Positions 1 to 7,086 of a stretch of 15,831 bases of DNA are shown piece by piece. The DNA is from an uncultured Roseburia sp. GTDB lineage: Bacteria > Bacillota > Clostridia > Lachnospirales > Lachnospiraceae. The number at the start of each line of letters is the position of its first letter. Position 1 is the first letter of the stretch. The notes under the pieces are model-generated. The model saw only the letters and a list, made by a program, of their open reading frames with translations. It did no database searches and was not told the DNA's origin. The position numbers and the translations under genes are program-made. The DNA is taken from the NCBI GenBank assembly GCA_934358955.1, contig CAKRLC010000064.1, positions 1 to 15,831 of the forward strand, written 5' to 3'.

Positions 1-930
1 GTCCGGAATGCAATTGTAACAAACGAAACGCCACAACGACTTGCAGATCATTTTGAGGAATATTTTGACAGGATTTTAGTGGATGCACCATGCTCCGGTG
101 AGGGAATGTTCCGTAAAAATGAAGAGGCATGTACAGAGTGGAGCCTTTTAAATGTGGAATTGTGCGCAGCCCGCCAGGATGAGATTTTAGACTGCGCTGC
201 TTCCATGCTGCGGCCTGGCGGAAGGCTTGTTTATTCTACCTGTACCTTTGCACCGTCAGAGAATGAAGGAAGCATCAGTCGTTTTCTGAAACGTCATGAA
301 GATTTTAAAATCGTGCCTGTTGAAAAAAAAGACGGGATGACAGGAGGCGTGTCTGCATGGACAGTGGACGCGGCGGAAGGAATAGAGGATACGATCCGGC
401 TCTGGCCACACAGACTTGACGGGGAAGGTCATTATCTTGCCGTACTGCAAAAAGATGGAGTTCTTTCAGACAGCTATCAGGGTTATTGCAGGAATGGATT
501 ACAAAAAGGAATCAATGAGAAAGAATGTGGAGACTTTTTTGCATTTGCAAAAGAAACTTTAAAAATCGGACTGACGGGTGAGCTTTTAAAGTTTGGGGAT
601 CAGCTGTATCTGATGCCGGAAAATATGCCATCCATCCAGAAATTAAAAGTTTTAAGACCTGGATTACATCTTGGAACAATGAAAAAGAACCGGTTTGAAC
701 CATCTCATGCACTGGCGCTGGCACTTCGCGGAGAAGAAGTCATCTACAGCTGTGATTTAGACAGTGAGGGAAAAGAAATCCGGGCATATTTAAACGGTCA
801 GACACTGAACGTAGAAGGAGAAAAAGGCTGGTATCTGGTAACCGTTGACGGATACAGCACCGGATGGGGAAAGCTTGCAGGAGGCGTCCTGAAAAACCAC
901 TATCCGAAGGGATTGCGGAAAAACCTGTAA
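1..930 (+). CDS. RsmF/RsmB-family 16S rRNA cytosine-5 methyltransferase, 3' part (5' end outside window)
   Basis: The reading frame is open from the first base, so the gene begins upstream of the window; 309 codons are visible. The product is a SAM-dependent RNA m5C methyltransferase of the NOL1/NOP2/Sun class. Visible motifs are DAPCSGEG (visible residues 28-35, motif IV with its conserved Cys) and STCTFAPSENE (motif VI, holding the second Cys, which is the nucleophile in this family). The C-terminal half matches the RsmF layout, not RsmB: after the catalytic domain comes an RsmF-type middle domain with LRPGLHLGTMKKNRFEPSHALALAL, then a PUA-like tail ending in GWGKLAGGVLKNHYPKG. RsmF methylates C1407 of 16S rRNA in E. 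coli; the exact target here is inferred. It is followed 18 bp later by a membrane protein gene, with no terminator between them. Confidence 0.9.
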   Translation, partial: VRNAIVTNETPQRLADHFEEYFDRILVDAPCSGEGMFRKNEEACTEWSLLNVELCAARQDEILDCAASMLRPGGRLVYSTCTFAPSENEGSISRFLKRHEDFKIVPVEKKDGMTGGVSAWTVDAAEGIEDTIRLWPHRLDGEGHYLAVLQKDGVLSDSYQGYCRNGLQKGINEKECGDFFAFAKETLKIGLTGELLKFGDQLYLMPENMPSIQKLKVLRPGLHLGTMKKNRFEPSHALALALRGEEVIYSCDLDSEGKEIRAYLNGQTLNVEGEKGWYLVTVDGYSTGWGKLAGGVLKNHYPKGLRKNL

Positions 931-948
931 TGAGGAGGACTTTTTATA

Positions 949-1626
949 ATGGAAACAATTGCAATACCGCTTTTATTTATTATTTATAGCGGAATGCTTT
1001 TGCATTTTTTGGCTTATGTGAAGCGACCGGATTACCGGGAAAAATATGTTGTCCGAAAATCAATTCAAAGTGCAGCTTTTCTTGTGGTCTTTTTGTTGAT
1101 TGAGTTACTGACTGGATGCAGCGCCTTTTTCTGGCAGGTTCTTCCGGCTTTTTTCTGCTGCTTTGCGGGGGATGTCCTGCTGGGAGTTTATAATAAAATC
1201 CCAAGAAAAAGAATTTTTGCAGAAGGTCTGTTTATTTTCCTGGCAGGACATCTGTTTTTTATCCGTTGGATGGGACAGATGCAGAAGCTTAGTGCCGTCG
1301 ATTTTATTTTCCCGGTGATCGGAATCGGACTCGTATGGGTGGTCACAGGAAGCCGGAATATTCATACAGGACGTTTGCGTCCCTGCATTTTACTGTACTC
1401 CTTTTTTGTGTCGCTGCTCTGCGCTAAGGGGGTACATATTTTTCTGGTGCAGAGAGATCTGCCATCTGTGCTGATCGCACTTGGCAGCCTGTTGTTCCTG
1501 GCATCTGATTTTTCTATCATTTTTCTTTACTTTTATAAGAACAGGAACAAAAGGATCCATCTTTTTAATCTGACAACCTATTACTATGCCATGTTTTTAC
1601 TTGCGGTCTGTTTGCTGTTTCTCTGA
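949..1626 (+). CDS. YhhN/TMEM86-family membrane protein (putative lysoplasmalogenase)
   Basis: A 225-residue protein that is almost entirely hydrophobic, with about eight predicted membrane segments. The YhhN-family core is visible: FAGDVLLGV (about 73-80) followed by FAEGLFIFLAGHLFFI (about 90-105), including the conserved Asp75 and His101 expected for the intramembrane active site. Characterised members hydrolyse the vinyl-ether bond of lysoplasmalogens. Plasmalogens occur in anaerobic Clostridia, so the role is plausible but is inferred from family. The start is well supported: GGAGG at 932-936 precedes ATG 949. The gene follows the methyltransferase by 18 bp and is probably co-transcribed with it. 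No clear terminator follows. Confidence 0.8.
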   Translation: METIAIPLLFIIYSGMLLHFLAYVKRPDYREKYVVRKSIQSAAFLVVFLLIELLTGCSAFFWQVLPAFFCCFAGDVLLGVYNKIPRKRIFAEGLFIFLAGHLFFIRWMGQMQKLSAVDFIFPVIGIGLVWVVTGSRNIHTGRLRPCILLYSFFVSLLCAKGVHIFLVQRDLPSVLIALGSLLFLASDFSIIFLYFYKNRNKRIHLFNLTTYYYAMFLLAVCLLFL

Positions 1627-1686
1627 TAAAAGGTATGATTTTTTCTGGTTGTGTATTTGCTCGTGCAGGGATGAAAACAGAAGATT

Positions 1687-1708
1687 TTTTGTCGAAAAAT
1701 GTAGAAAT
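1687..1708 (+). promoter_or_regulatory. Candidate Spo0A binding sites (tandem 0A boxes)
   Basis: TGTCGAA at 1692-1698 exactly matches the 0A-box core TGNCGAA and sits in a T-run/A-run context (TTTTTTGTCGAAAAAT, 1687-1702), as in strong Spo0A sites. A second copy with one mismatch, TGTAGAA, begins at 1702, exactly 10 bp (one helical turn) downstream. Both lie in the 266-bp gap before the orphan receiver gene, about 85-95 bp upstream of the TATAAT at 1786. The core is short and could occur by chance. Confidence 0.4.
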
Positions 1709-1785
1709 CTGTATAGAAGAGCAGAGATATTGCGTATTTTGCCCTAAATGTGACAAATTCTGATTTCTCATTGAAAAAAATCATG

Positions 1786-1791
1786 TATAAT
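1786..1791 (+). promoter_or_regulatory. Candidate -10 element for the orphan receiver gene
   Basis: A perfect TATAAT lies about 100 bp upstream of the receiver gene start. No good -35 sits at 16-18 bp (the hexamer at 17 bp is ATTTCT). TTGAAA at 1771 is too close, with a 9-bp spacer. If real, the promoter probably needs an activator. Confidence 0.4.
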
Positions 1792-1892
1792 GATACCAGT
1801 ATTCCGTGACAGGTGCGTTTGCAGTATGCCCATTCCGGAAAGACTAAGATACATGAAGACAAAGTGGGTTTCAGAAGAAAAGGAAACAAAAA

Positions 1893-2312
1893 ATGGAAAA
1901 AGAAAAGAAAAAATATAGCGCACTGCGGGTACTCTTAATCAGTCAGGATAAAATCGCATCCGATCATATGGAACGAATATTAGGGCGCCTTGGAATTCAT
2001 TGCACGGTAATGACAGAAGAAAGCAAGATCATGGAAGATCTCCAAAAGGTGTGTGCAGATGGAAGTAGTTATGATATTTGCTTTGTAAACTGGCAGGTGC
2101 CGGATGGGTTTGGCAGAAGAATGACAGAAGTGATACGGCAGAAATTTGAACGGGATGTATTAAAAATTGTGGCATTTTCGTACAATACAGCGGATCAGGA
2201 GTATGGCATGCTGGAGGCAGGTGCGGATTATGTGCTCAAAAAACCGGTCCTACAGGCGCAGGTATATGAGGTAGTCTCAGATATATGCAGCCATGCAAAG
2301 ACGAATGCTTAG
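1893..2312 (+). CDS. Orphan receiver-domain protein with degenerate phosphorylation site
   Basis: A 139-residue stand-alone receiver (CheY-like) domain with no output domain. The fold is readable from the strands VLLISQD (13-19), YDICFVNWQVPDGFG (60-74), KIVAFS (91-96) and ADYVLKKP (111-118). The phospho-acceptor position, normally Asp in a (V/M)DWxMP motif, is Asn66 (codon AAC). The acidic metal-binding pair of the first loop is replaced by Ser17-Gln18. Ser96 and Lys117 of the switch machinery are kept. The sequence resembles the receivers of large clostridial hybrid kinases, which carry a DWKMP motif, so it may derive from one. Canonical phosphorylation is unlikely; it probably acts by protein-protein contact, if it is functional. 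The start has a purine-rich SD (AAAGGA) about 10 nt upstream. No kinase gene is adjacent. Confidence 0.8.
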   Translation: MEKEKKKYSALRVLLISQDKIASDHMERILGRLGIHCTVMTEESKIMEDLQKVCADGSSYDICFVNWQVPDGFGRRMTEVIRQKFERDVLKIVAFSYNTADQEYGMLEAGADYVLKKPVLQAQVYEVVSDICSHAKTNA

Positions 2313-2338
2313 ATTCGGAAATGATATAGATATACTGG

Positions 2339-2367
2339 TTGACAGCATTACACGAAATCGATATAAT
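2339..2367 (+). promoter_or_regulatory. Perfect consensus sigma-A promoter for the RmlD-like/symporter unit
   Basis: TTGACA (2339-2344), a 17-bp spacer and TATAAT (2362-2367) match the housekeeping consensus at all 12 positions and at the optimal spacing. Transcription would start near 2374, giving a leader of about 60 nt before the ATG at 2436. A further TATAAT at 2414-2419 is too close to the SD and lacks a -35. Confidence 0.85.
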
Positions 2368-2435
2368 AAGCGAGCTGCAAATTTATAATAGCAGTGATGA
2401 GAAAAAATATAAGTATAATGTAGATTGGAGAAATT

Positions 2436-3293
2436 ATGCAGAAAATTTGGGTATGCGGATGTCGCGGACAGATTGGAAAAGCAATCAACGATGTCGTAGA
2501 TAAGCTGGAATTTGAAATGTTAGATACAGATATAGAAGAACTGGATGTAACGGATACGGATGAGGTGCTTCGTTTTGGTGAGATGAACCGACCGGATATT
2601 ATTATCAATTGTTCTGGTATGACAGACATTGCTGCGTGTGAAGAAAACCCGGCTATGGCTTTTAAGGTAAATGCACTCGGGGCAAGAAATCTTGCAATCG
2701 TCGCAAGAAAAATGGAAGCAAAAATGATCCAGCTGTCCACGGATGATGTGTTTGATGGAAAGAGTACAGAACCCTATGACGAATTTGATGCAACCAATCC
2801 ATGTACGGTTTACGGAAAGTCAAAGCTTGCCGGAGAAAATTATGTGAAGGAATTTACATATAAGCATTTTATTGTAAGAAGCAGCTGGGTATATGGAAAG
2901 GGCGATAATTTTATCCATAGCTTTTTAGAAAAAGTGGACAAGGGAGAGGAGCTTGCGATCGCGGCAGACCAGTTCGGAACACCTACAAGTGCCAATGAGC
3001 TTGCCCGTTTCCTGCTTCATCTGGTCCATACGAGTGAATATGGCACTTACCATGCAACGAATAAGGGAGTGTGCAGCCGTTATGCATTTGCAGAGGAAAT
3101 TTTACGGATGACGGGAAAAGAAGCAAAGATGGAACCGGTTCCGACAGCACTTTCAGACCTGTCAAAGGTAAGACCGGCATATGCAGTATTGAATAACTTT
3201 ATAATGAGTATGGTGCCGGTTTATGATTTTCCAAAGTGGCAGGATTCGTTGAAAGAATATCTGATAGAAAGAGGTCTTTATAATGCAAAATAA
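2436..3293 (+). CDS. RmlD-like NAD(P)-dependent sugar-nucleotide reductase (extended SDR)
   Basis: A 285-residue member of the RmlD substrate-binding family, close to the usual length of dTDP-4-dehydrorhamnose reductase. The N-terminal dinucleotide motif is GCRGQIG (8-14). LDVTD (36-40) and NCSGMTDIAACE (58-69) follow. The catalytic triad is Thr102 (in STDDVFDG), Tyr126 and Lys130 (YGKSK). The tail KVRPAYAVLNN (244-254) corresponds to the family RPxxSxL segment. The usual STDYVFDG is STDDVFDG here. RmlD catalyses the last step of dTDP-L-rhamnose synthesis, but no rmlA, rmlB, rmlC or glycosyltransferase genes are nearby, so substrate and role are open. The start has GGAG at 2427-2430. The last 11 bp overlap the start of the symporter gene, which points to translational coupling. 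Confidence 0.82.
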   Translation: MQKIWVCGCRGQIGKAINDVVDKLEFEMLDTDIEELDVTDTDEVLRFGEMNRPDIIINCSGMTDIAACEENPAMAFKVNALGARNLAIVARKMEAKMIQLSTDDVFDGKSTEPYDEFDATNPCTVYGKSKLAGENYVKEFTYKHFIVRSSWVYGKGDNFIHSFLEKVDKGEELAIAADQFGTPTSANELARFLLHLVHTSEYGTYHATNKGVCSRYAFAEEILRMTGKEAKMEPVPTALSDLSKVRPAYAVLNNFIMSMVPVYDFPKWQDSLKEYLIERGLYNAK

Positions 3294-4572
3294 AAACGAC
3301 AAAATGAAAAAGAAACTCAGCCTTACAACGATGATTTTCATTGCGCTTCTTGCAGGTGCAGTGACCGGTATGGTCATTAATTATGTGATACCGTCGAATT
3401 ACGTCGTGGATGATATTCTGGTAAGCGGCATCTTTTATGTAGTCGGTCAGGGATTTATCCGTCTGATGAGGATGTTAGTTGTTCCGCTTGTATTTTGTTC
3501 GATCGTCTGTGGAAGCATGGCTGTCGGTGATACAAAGAAGCTTGGAACCGTTGGAGTGAAGACGCTGATTTTTTATTTATGTACAACAGCGATCGCGATC
3601 ACGGTTGCATTATCGGTTGCGAATATTTTTAATCCGGGAAAAGGACTGGATATGTCCAAAATCCAGATGTCCTCTGTTGCAGCAGATGCGTCAGGATCCA
3701 TGAATGTGACAGAAACATTGCTGGATATTATTCCGGTAAATATTTTCAACTCATTAAGCGAGGGCAACATGCTTCAGATTATTGTCTTTGCACTGATCCT
3801 TGGAGTGATCCTGGCAAACATGGGAGACCGCGTTGATATTGTGAAAAACTTCTTCGGACAGTTTAATGACATTATGATGGAAATGACAATGGCAGTTATG
3901 AAGCTGGCACCGATCGGTGTTTACTGTCTGATCGCAAAAACATTTGCAGAGATTGGATTTGAAGTCTTCCTTCCGTTGTTAAAATATATGTTCTGTGTTT
4001 TATTTGCGCTGGCAGTACAGTGCTTTGTTGTGTACCTTGGCCTGTTAAAGGTATTCTCCGGATTGAATCCGTTTATTTTTATTAAAAAATTTTTCCCGGT
4101 CATGGCATTTGCATTTTCAACTTCCACATCAAATGCTACGATTCCAATGAATATTGATACACTTGCAGAAAAGCTAGGTGTATCGAAAAAGATTTCTTCC
4201 TTTACGATCCCGCTTGGTGCAACAATCAATATGGATGGAACATCGATCATGCAGGGTGTGGCAGTTGTCTTTACAGCACAGGCATTTGGAATCCCTCTTG
4301 ATATGATGGATTATCTGACTGTGATCGGAACTGCAACACTGGCATCCATTGGAACAGCCGGTGTACCGAGTGTCGGTCTGATCACTTTGACAATGGTATT
4401 TAATTCTGTAGGACTTCCGGTGGAAGGCATTGCGCTGATCATGGGAATTGACCGTATTTTAGATATGACACGTACTGCAGTCAATATTACCGGTGATGCA
4501 GTCTGCACAACGATCGTCGCAAGCTGGGATAAGGCTGTGAAAAAAGATGTTTACTATGACAAAAACAGATAG
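3283..4572 (+). CDS. Dicarboxylate/amino-acid:cation symporter (DAACS), glutamate/aspartate type
   Basis: A 429-residue polytopic membrane protein of the GltPh/GltP/DctA family. Hallmarks are the HP1 serine-rich hairpin STSTSNATIP (279-288), the TM7 motif NMDGT (316-320), the HP2 segment ASIGTAGVPSVG (354-365) and the TM8 motif DRILDMTRTAVNITGD (390-405). Asp394, Arg397, Thr398, Asn401 and Asp405 fall at the same numbers as in GltPh. Arg397 marks acidic substrates, so sodium- or proton-coupled uptake of glutamate, aspartate or C4-dicarboxylates is the best call. ATG 3283 is favoured over ATG 3304 because GAGG lies 8 nt upstream. It overlaps the end of the RmlD-like gene by 11 bp and is followed by a terminator at 4623. 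Confidence 0.92.
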   Translation: MQNKNDKMKKKLSLTTMIFIALLAGAVTGMVINYVIPSNYVVDDILVSGIFYVVGQGFIRLMRMLVVPLVFCSIVCGSMAVGDTKKLGTVGVKTLIFYLCTTAIAITVALSVANIFNPGKGLDMSKIQMSSVAADASGSMNVTETLLDIIPVNIFNSLSEGNMLQIIVFALILGVILANMGDRVDIVKNFFGQFNDIMMEMTMAVMKLAPIGVYCLIAKTFAEIGFEVFLPLLKYMFCVLFALAVQCFVVYLGLLKVFSGLNPFIFIKKFFPVMAFAFSTSTSNATIPMNIDTLAEKLGVSKKISSFTIPLGATINMDGTSIMQGVAVVFTAQAFGIPLDMMDYLTVIGTATLASIGTAGVPSVGLITLTMVFNSVGLPVEGIALIMGIDRILDMTRTAVNITGDAVCTTIVASWDKAVKKDVYYDKNR

Positions 4573-4622
4573 GCAAAATTAAATTTGATACATTGAAAAG
4601 CAACTGTGTGGAGCATAATATG

Positions 4623-4678
4623 ATCCCTCTTAAGCAGACTAGGTAAATAACCAAAATCTACTTAGGAGGGATTTTTTC
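4623..4678 (+). terminator. Intrinsic terminator after the symporter gene
   Basis: ATCCCTCTTAAG (4623-4634) pairs with CTTAGGAGGGAT (4661-4672) with one wobble. The stem extends inward by AGA/TCT past one mismatch, and a run of T residues (4672-4677) follows. The loop is long for a terminator, about 20 nt. Confidence 0.8.
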
Positions 4679-4680
4679 TG

Positions 4681-4710
4681 TAATAGGAAATTCCTTGGAA
4701 TTCCCTATTA
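4681..4710. repeat. Near-perfect inverted repeat just downstream of the terminator
   Basis: TAATAGGAAATTC (4681-4693) pairs with GAATTCCCTATTA (4698-4710) around the loop CTTG, with one A-C mismatch. It is not followed by a T-run on the + strand; on the minus strand it is followed by TACAG and A residues. It could be a transcript-stabilising hairpin, half of a small dispersed palindromic element, or a decayed mobile-element end. Confidence 0.6.
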
Positions 4711-4800
4711 CGATCCAGGTGCCAAAAAGCCTGCTTCATAACCTTTGCTGGCAGATTGTACAAAAGAAATAGGAAGAGCTTCATTGTGTGAAAATAGTAA

Positions 4801-4830
4801 TTGACAAATCATTATCAGTTAGTGTAGACT
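4801..4830 (+). promoter_or_regulatory. Candidate promoter for the DUF454-ABC operon
   Basis: A perfect -35 TTGACA (4801-4806) is followed at 18 bp by TAGACT (4825-4830), a 4/6 match to the -10. Transcription would start near 4837. The -10 lies inside the first of two palindromes, as expected of a repressible promoter. Confidence 0.55.
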
Positions 4831-4858
4831 AATGAAACAAAAGTTAGTAGTTACTAAC
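4818..4858. promoter_or_regulatory. Two tandem 16-bp palindromic operators (GTTAGT-N4-ACTAAY)
   Basis: GTTAGTGTAGACTAAT (4818-4833) and GTTAGTAGTTACTAAC (4843-4858) share both conserved arms, GTTAGT and ACTAAY, and differ mainly in the central four bases. Their starts are 25 bp apart. The second copy has perfect 7-bp arms. The first overlaps the -10 and the second the early transcribed region, so they look like binding sites for a dimeric repressor. The regulator is unknown; MarR, TetR and DtxR/MntR types are all conceivable. Confidence 0.6.
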
Positions 4859-4892
4859 AAAAATAGAATAAATATTGAAAAGGAATGAAAAG

Positions 4893-5306
4893 ATGAAAAA
4901 CCCATTAAAAGCAGTCTGGATCGTGCTCGGATTTCTTTGCCTTGGACTTGGTACAGTAGGAATTATAATTCCTGTTCTTCCAACCGTTCCATTTTACATG
5001 GCAACGCTGTTTTGTTTTGCCAGGAGTTCAAAGAAACTGCACGACTGGTTTGTTGAAACTAATTTGTATAAGAGGCACCTGGACAGCTTTGTCCAGAAAA
5101 AAGCCATGCGGATGGAAACAAAATGTAAGATTATCGGCATGGTGACAGTCGTCATGGCGATCGGTTTTTTATGTATGAAAAACGTACTGATTGGAAGAAT
5201 CTGCATTGTAGTGGTGTGGGTATGCCACCTGTTATATTTTTTCCTGAGAGTGAAAACCTTAAGACCGGGAGAAGAAATACAGGAACGTGCAGAAGCAGAA
5301 TTGTAA
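4893..5306 (+). CDS. DUF454 (YbaN-family) small membrane protein
   Basis: A 137-residue inner-membrane protein of the DUF454 family. The signature is clear: [34 protein letters not shown] (roughly 20-53 as seen in segments [12 protein letters not shown] and [11 protein letters not shown]), then a membrane hairpin in the C-terminal half. ATG 4893 is chosen over an in-frame TTG at 4875 because AAAGGA (4879-4884) sits 8 nt upstream of it, and the shorter product fits the family's usual length. The biochemical function of DUF454 is not established. It heads an operon, 34 bp upstream of two ABC exporter half-transporters, which suggests it assists or partners that transporter. Confidence 0.85.
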   Translation: MKNPLKAVWIVLGFLCLGLGTVGIIIPVLPTVPFYMATLFCFARSSKKLHDWFVETNLYKRHLDSFVQKKAMRMETKCKIIGMVTVVMAIGFLCMKNVLIGRICIVVVWVCHLLYFFLRVKTLRPGEEIQERAEAEL

Positions 5307-5340
5307 GAGGAACAAAAAGGAATGAAAACGAGGAGTACTT

Positions 5341-7086
5341 ATGATTAAAACAAGACTGGTGGGACTTTTATCCCACGCAAAAAAGTATATCGTGTATACG
5401 ATTTTGTGGCAGTGGGCAGCCCTTCTGTCACAGGTATTGGCAGTCTTTTCTATAGCAGATTTACTGGAACGGATAGTGTACCAGACCGTAACAGTCACGA
5501 CCATTGAACGGACGGTGCTGGTTTTAGTTCTGGTTGTAGTGATCAGATTTTTATGCGAACGTATGTGTACAAGATATTCCTATCTGGCATGTGTGGATGT
5601 GAAACGGATCCTGCGGGAAAAGATTTATGAAAAGATTTTGAGACTTGGAGCTTCCTACAGGGAACAGATATCTTCCTCTGAGGTTGTCCAGGTGTCCACA
5701 GAAGGCGTTGAACAGCTGGAAACGTATTTTGGGAAGTATCTTCCACAGTTATTTTACAGCCTGATCGCACCACTGACCTTATTTATCGTTCTTTGCAGAG
5801 TAAGTTTAAAAGCGAGTGTGATCCTGCTGATCTGTGTTCCGTTGATCCCAATCTCGATCGTTGCAGTACAGAAGTTTGCAAAGAAGCTTTTAAGCAGATA
5901 TTGGAGCACTTATACAGGACTCGGCGATTCTTTTCTGGAAAATCTCCAGGGTCTGACAACTTTAAAAATATATCAGGCAGACGAACAGAAGTCAGATGAG
6001 ATGGATATGGAATCCCAGAAATTCCGCCGGATCACCATGAAAGTATTGATGATGCAGCTGAACTCTACAAGCGTGATGGATATTGTGGCATATGGTGGGG
6101 CTGCGATCGGTATGGCGGTTGCGGTATCGGAATTCCTGAAAGGAAATCTTACGGTTTCAGGAACGATATGTATTGTGCTGCTTGCAAGTGAGTTTTTCCT
6201 GCCATTAAGACTGCTTGGATCTTTTTTCCATATTGCGATGAACGGGATGGCAGCGAGTGATAAGATTTTTGGGATCTTAGATTTGCCGGAACCACAGATT
6301 GGGGAAAAGACCTTGCCGGACGGAGCGTTAGATGTCACATTGAAAGAGGTTCATTTTTCTTATGAAGAAGACAGGGAGATTTTAAAAGGAATTCATTTAA
6401 ATCTTCCGGCAGGAAGCTTTGTATCACTGGTAGGAGAATCCGGATGCGGTAAGAGCACGATAGCAGGAATCCTTGCAGCAAAGAACCATGGATACACGGG
6501 AGAGATCACCATCGGCGGAATACCACTTCAGGAAGTAAATGAAACAGATCTGATGAAGCATGTTGTACTTGTCCGCCATAACAGCTATCTGTTCAAAGGC
6601 ACTGTAGAAGAAAATCTGAAGATGGCAAAACCGGATGCCACAAAAAAAGAGATGGAAGCAGTCCTTCAAAAAGTAAATCTCTTAGGTTTTTTGCAGACAC
6701 AGGATGGATTACAGACGCAGCTATTGGAAAAGGCAGGCAACCTGTCAGGAGGCCAGTGCCAGAGACTTGCGATCGCAAGGGCATTGCTTGCAGATGCAGA
6801 GGTTTATATTTTTGATGAGGCAACAAGCAATATAGATATCGAGAGTGAAGAGCTTATTATGAAAGTGATCCACGAGATTGCAAAGACAAAAACCGTTCTC
6901 CTAATCTCACACAGACTTGCAAATGTAGTAAAATCTGATCAGATTTATTTCTTAAAAGATGGAGCAATCCAGGAAAAAGGAACGCATAAGGAGCTGATAG
7001 AGCAAAATGGAGCTTACGGTCATTTATATAAGAGCCAGATGGCACTCGAAAACTATGGGAAGGAGGATGCGGTAACATGCGCGTAA
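5341..7086 (+). CDS. ABC exporter half-transporter, CydD-like (TMD-NBD)
   Basis: A 581-residue fusion of a six-helix exporter membrane domain (about 1-310) with an ATPase domain (about 330-575). The segment around STEGVEQLETYFGKYLPQ (119-136) is typical of CydD-type thiol-reductant exporters. NBD motifs are the A-loop Tyr341, Walker A GESGCGKS (365-372), signature LSGGQ (468-472), Walker B with Asp492-Glu493, D-loop SNID and H-loop His524. The Q-loop Gln is replaced by His413 (VRHNSYLF); the other catalytic residues are intact. GAGGAG lies 6-7 nt before the ATG. It overlaps the next half-transporter by 10 bp, so the two almost certainly form a heterodimer. CydDC exports cysteine and glutathione in E. 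coli; the substrate here is unknown. Confidence 0.88.
   Translation: MIKTRLVGLLSHAKKYIVYTILWQWAALLSQVLAVFSIADLLERIVYQTVTVTTIERTVLVLVLVVVIRFLCERMCTRYSYLACVDVKRILREKIYEKILRLGASYREQISSSEVVQVSTEGVEQLETYFGKYLPQLFYSLIAPLTLFIVLCRVSLKASVILLICVPLIPISIVAVQKFAKKLLSRYWSTYTGLGDSFLENLQGLTTLKIYQADEQKSDEMDMESQKFRRITMKVLMMQLNSTSVMDIVAYGGAAIGMAVAVSEFLKGNLTVSGTICIVLLASEFFLPLRLLGSFFHIAMNGMAASDKIFGILDLPEPQIGEKTLPDGALDVTLKEVHFSYEEDREILKGIHLNLPAGSFVSLVGESGCGKSTIAGILAAKNHGYTGEITIGGIPLQEVNETDLMKHVVLVRHNSYLFKGTVEENLKMAKPDATKKEMEAVLQKVNLLGFLQTQDGLQTQLLEKAGNLSGGQCQRLAIARALLADAEVYIFDEATSNIDIESEELIMKVIHEIAKTKTVLLISHRLANVVKSDQIYFLKDGAIQEKGTHKELIEQNGAYGHLYKSQMALENYGKEDAVTCA

Larger units (their letters stand above)
4573..4892. 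other. 320-bp intergenic region between the symporter and the DUF454 operon
   Basis: This gap contains, in order, the symporter terminator, a second long inverted repeat, a -35/-10 pair and two tandem 16-bp palindromes, each listed separately. I see no convincing gene in it. A 40-codon minus-strand ORF (4784 down to 4662) has no ribosome binding site. Confidence 0.7.

Noticed and set aside
2348..2740. 130-codon minus-strand ORF opposite the RmlD-like gene
   Set aside because: Lies antisense to a well-supported gene; the translation is low-complexity Ser/Ile-rich without recognisable motifs.
4662..4784. 40-codon minus-strand ORF across the terminator and inverted repeat
   Set aside because: No ribosome binding site, and it reads straight through two hairpins; more likely chance in a structured intergenic region.
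4798..4817. Fur box upstream of DUF454
   Set aside because: Only the right half (AATCATTATC) matches; the left half does not, so it is not called as a Fur site.
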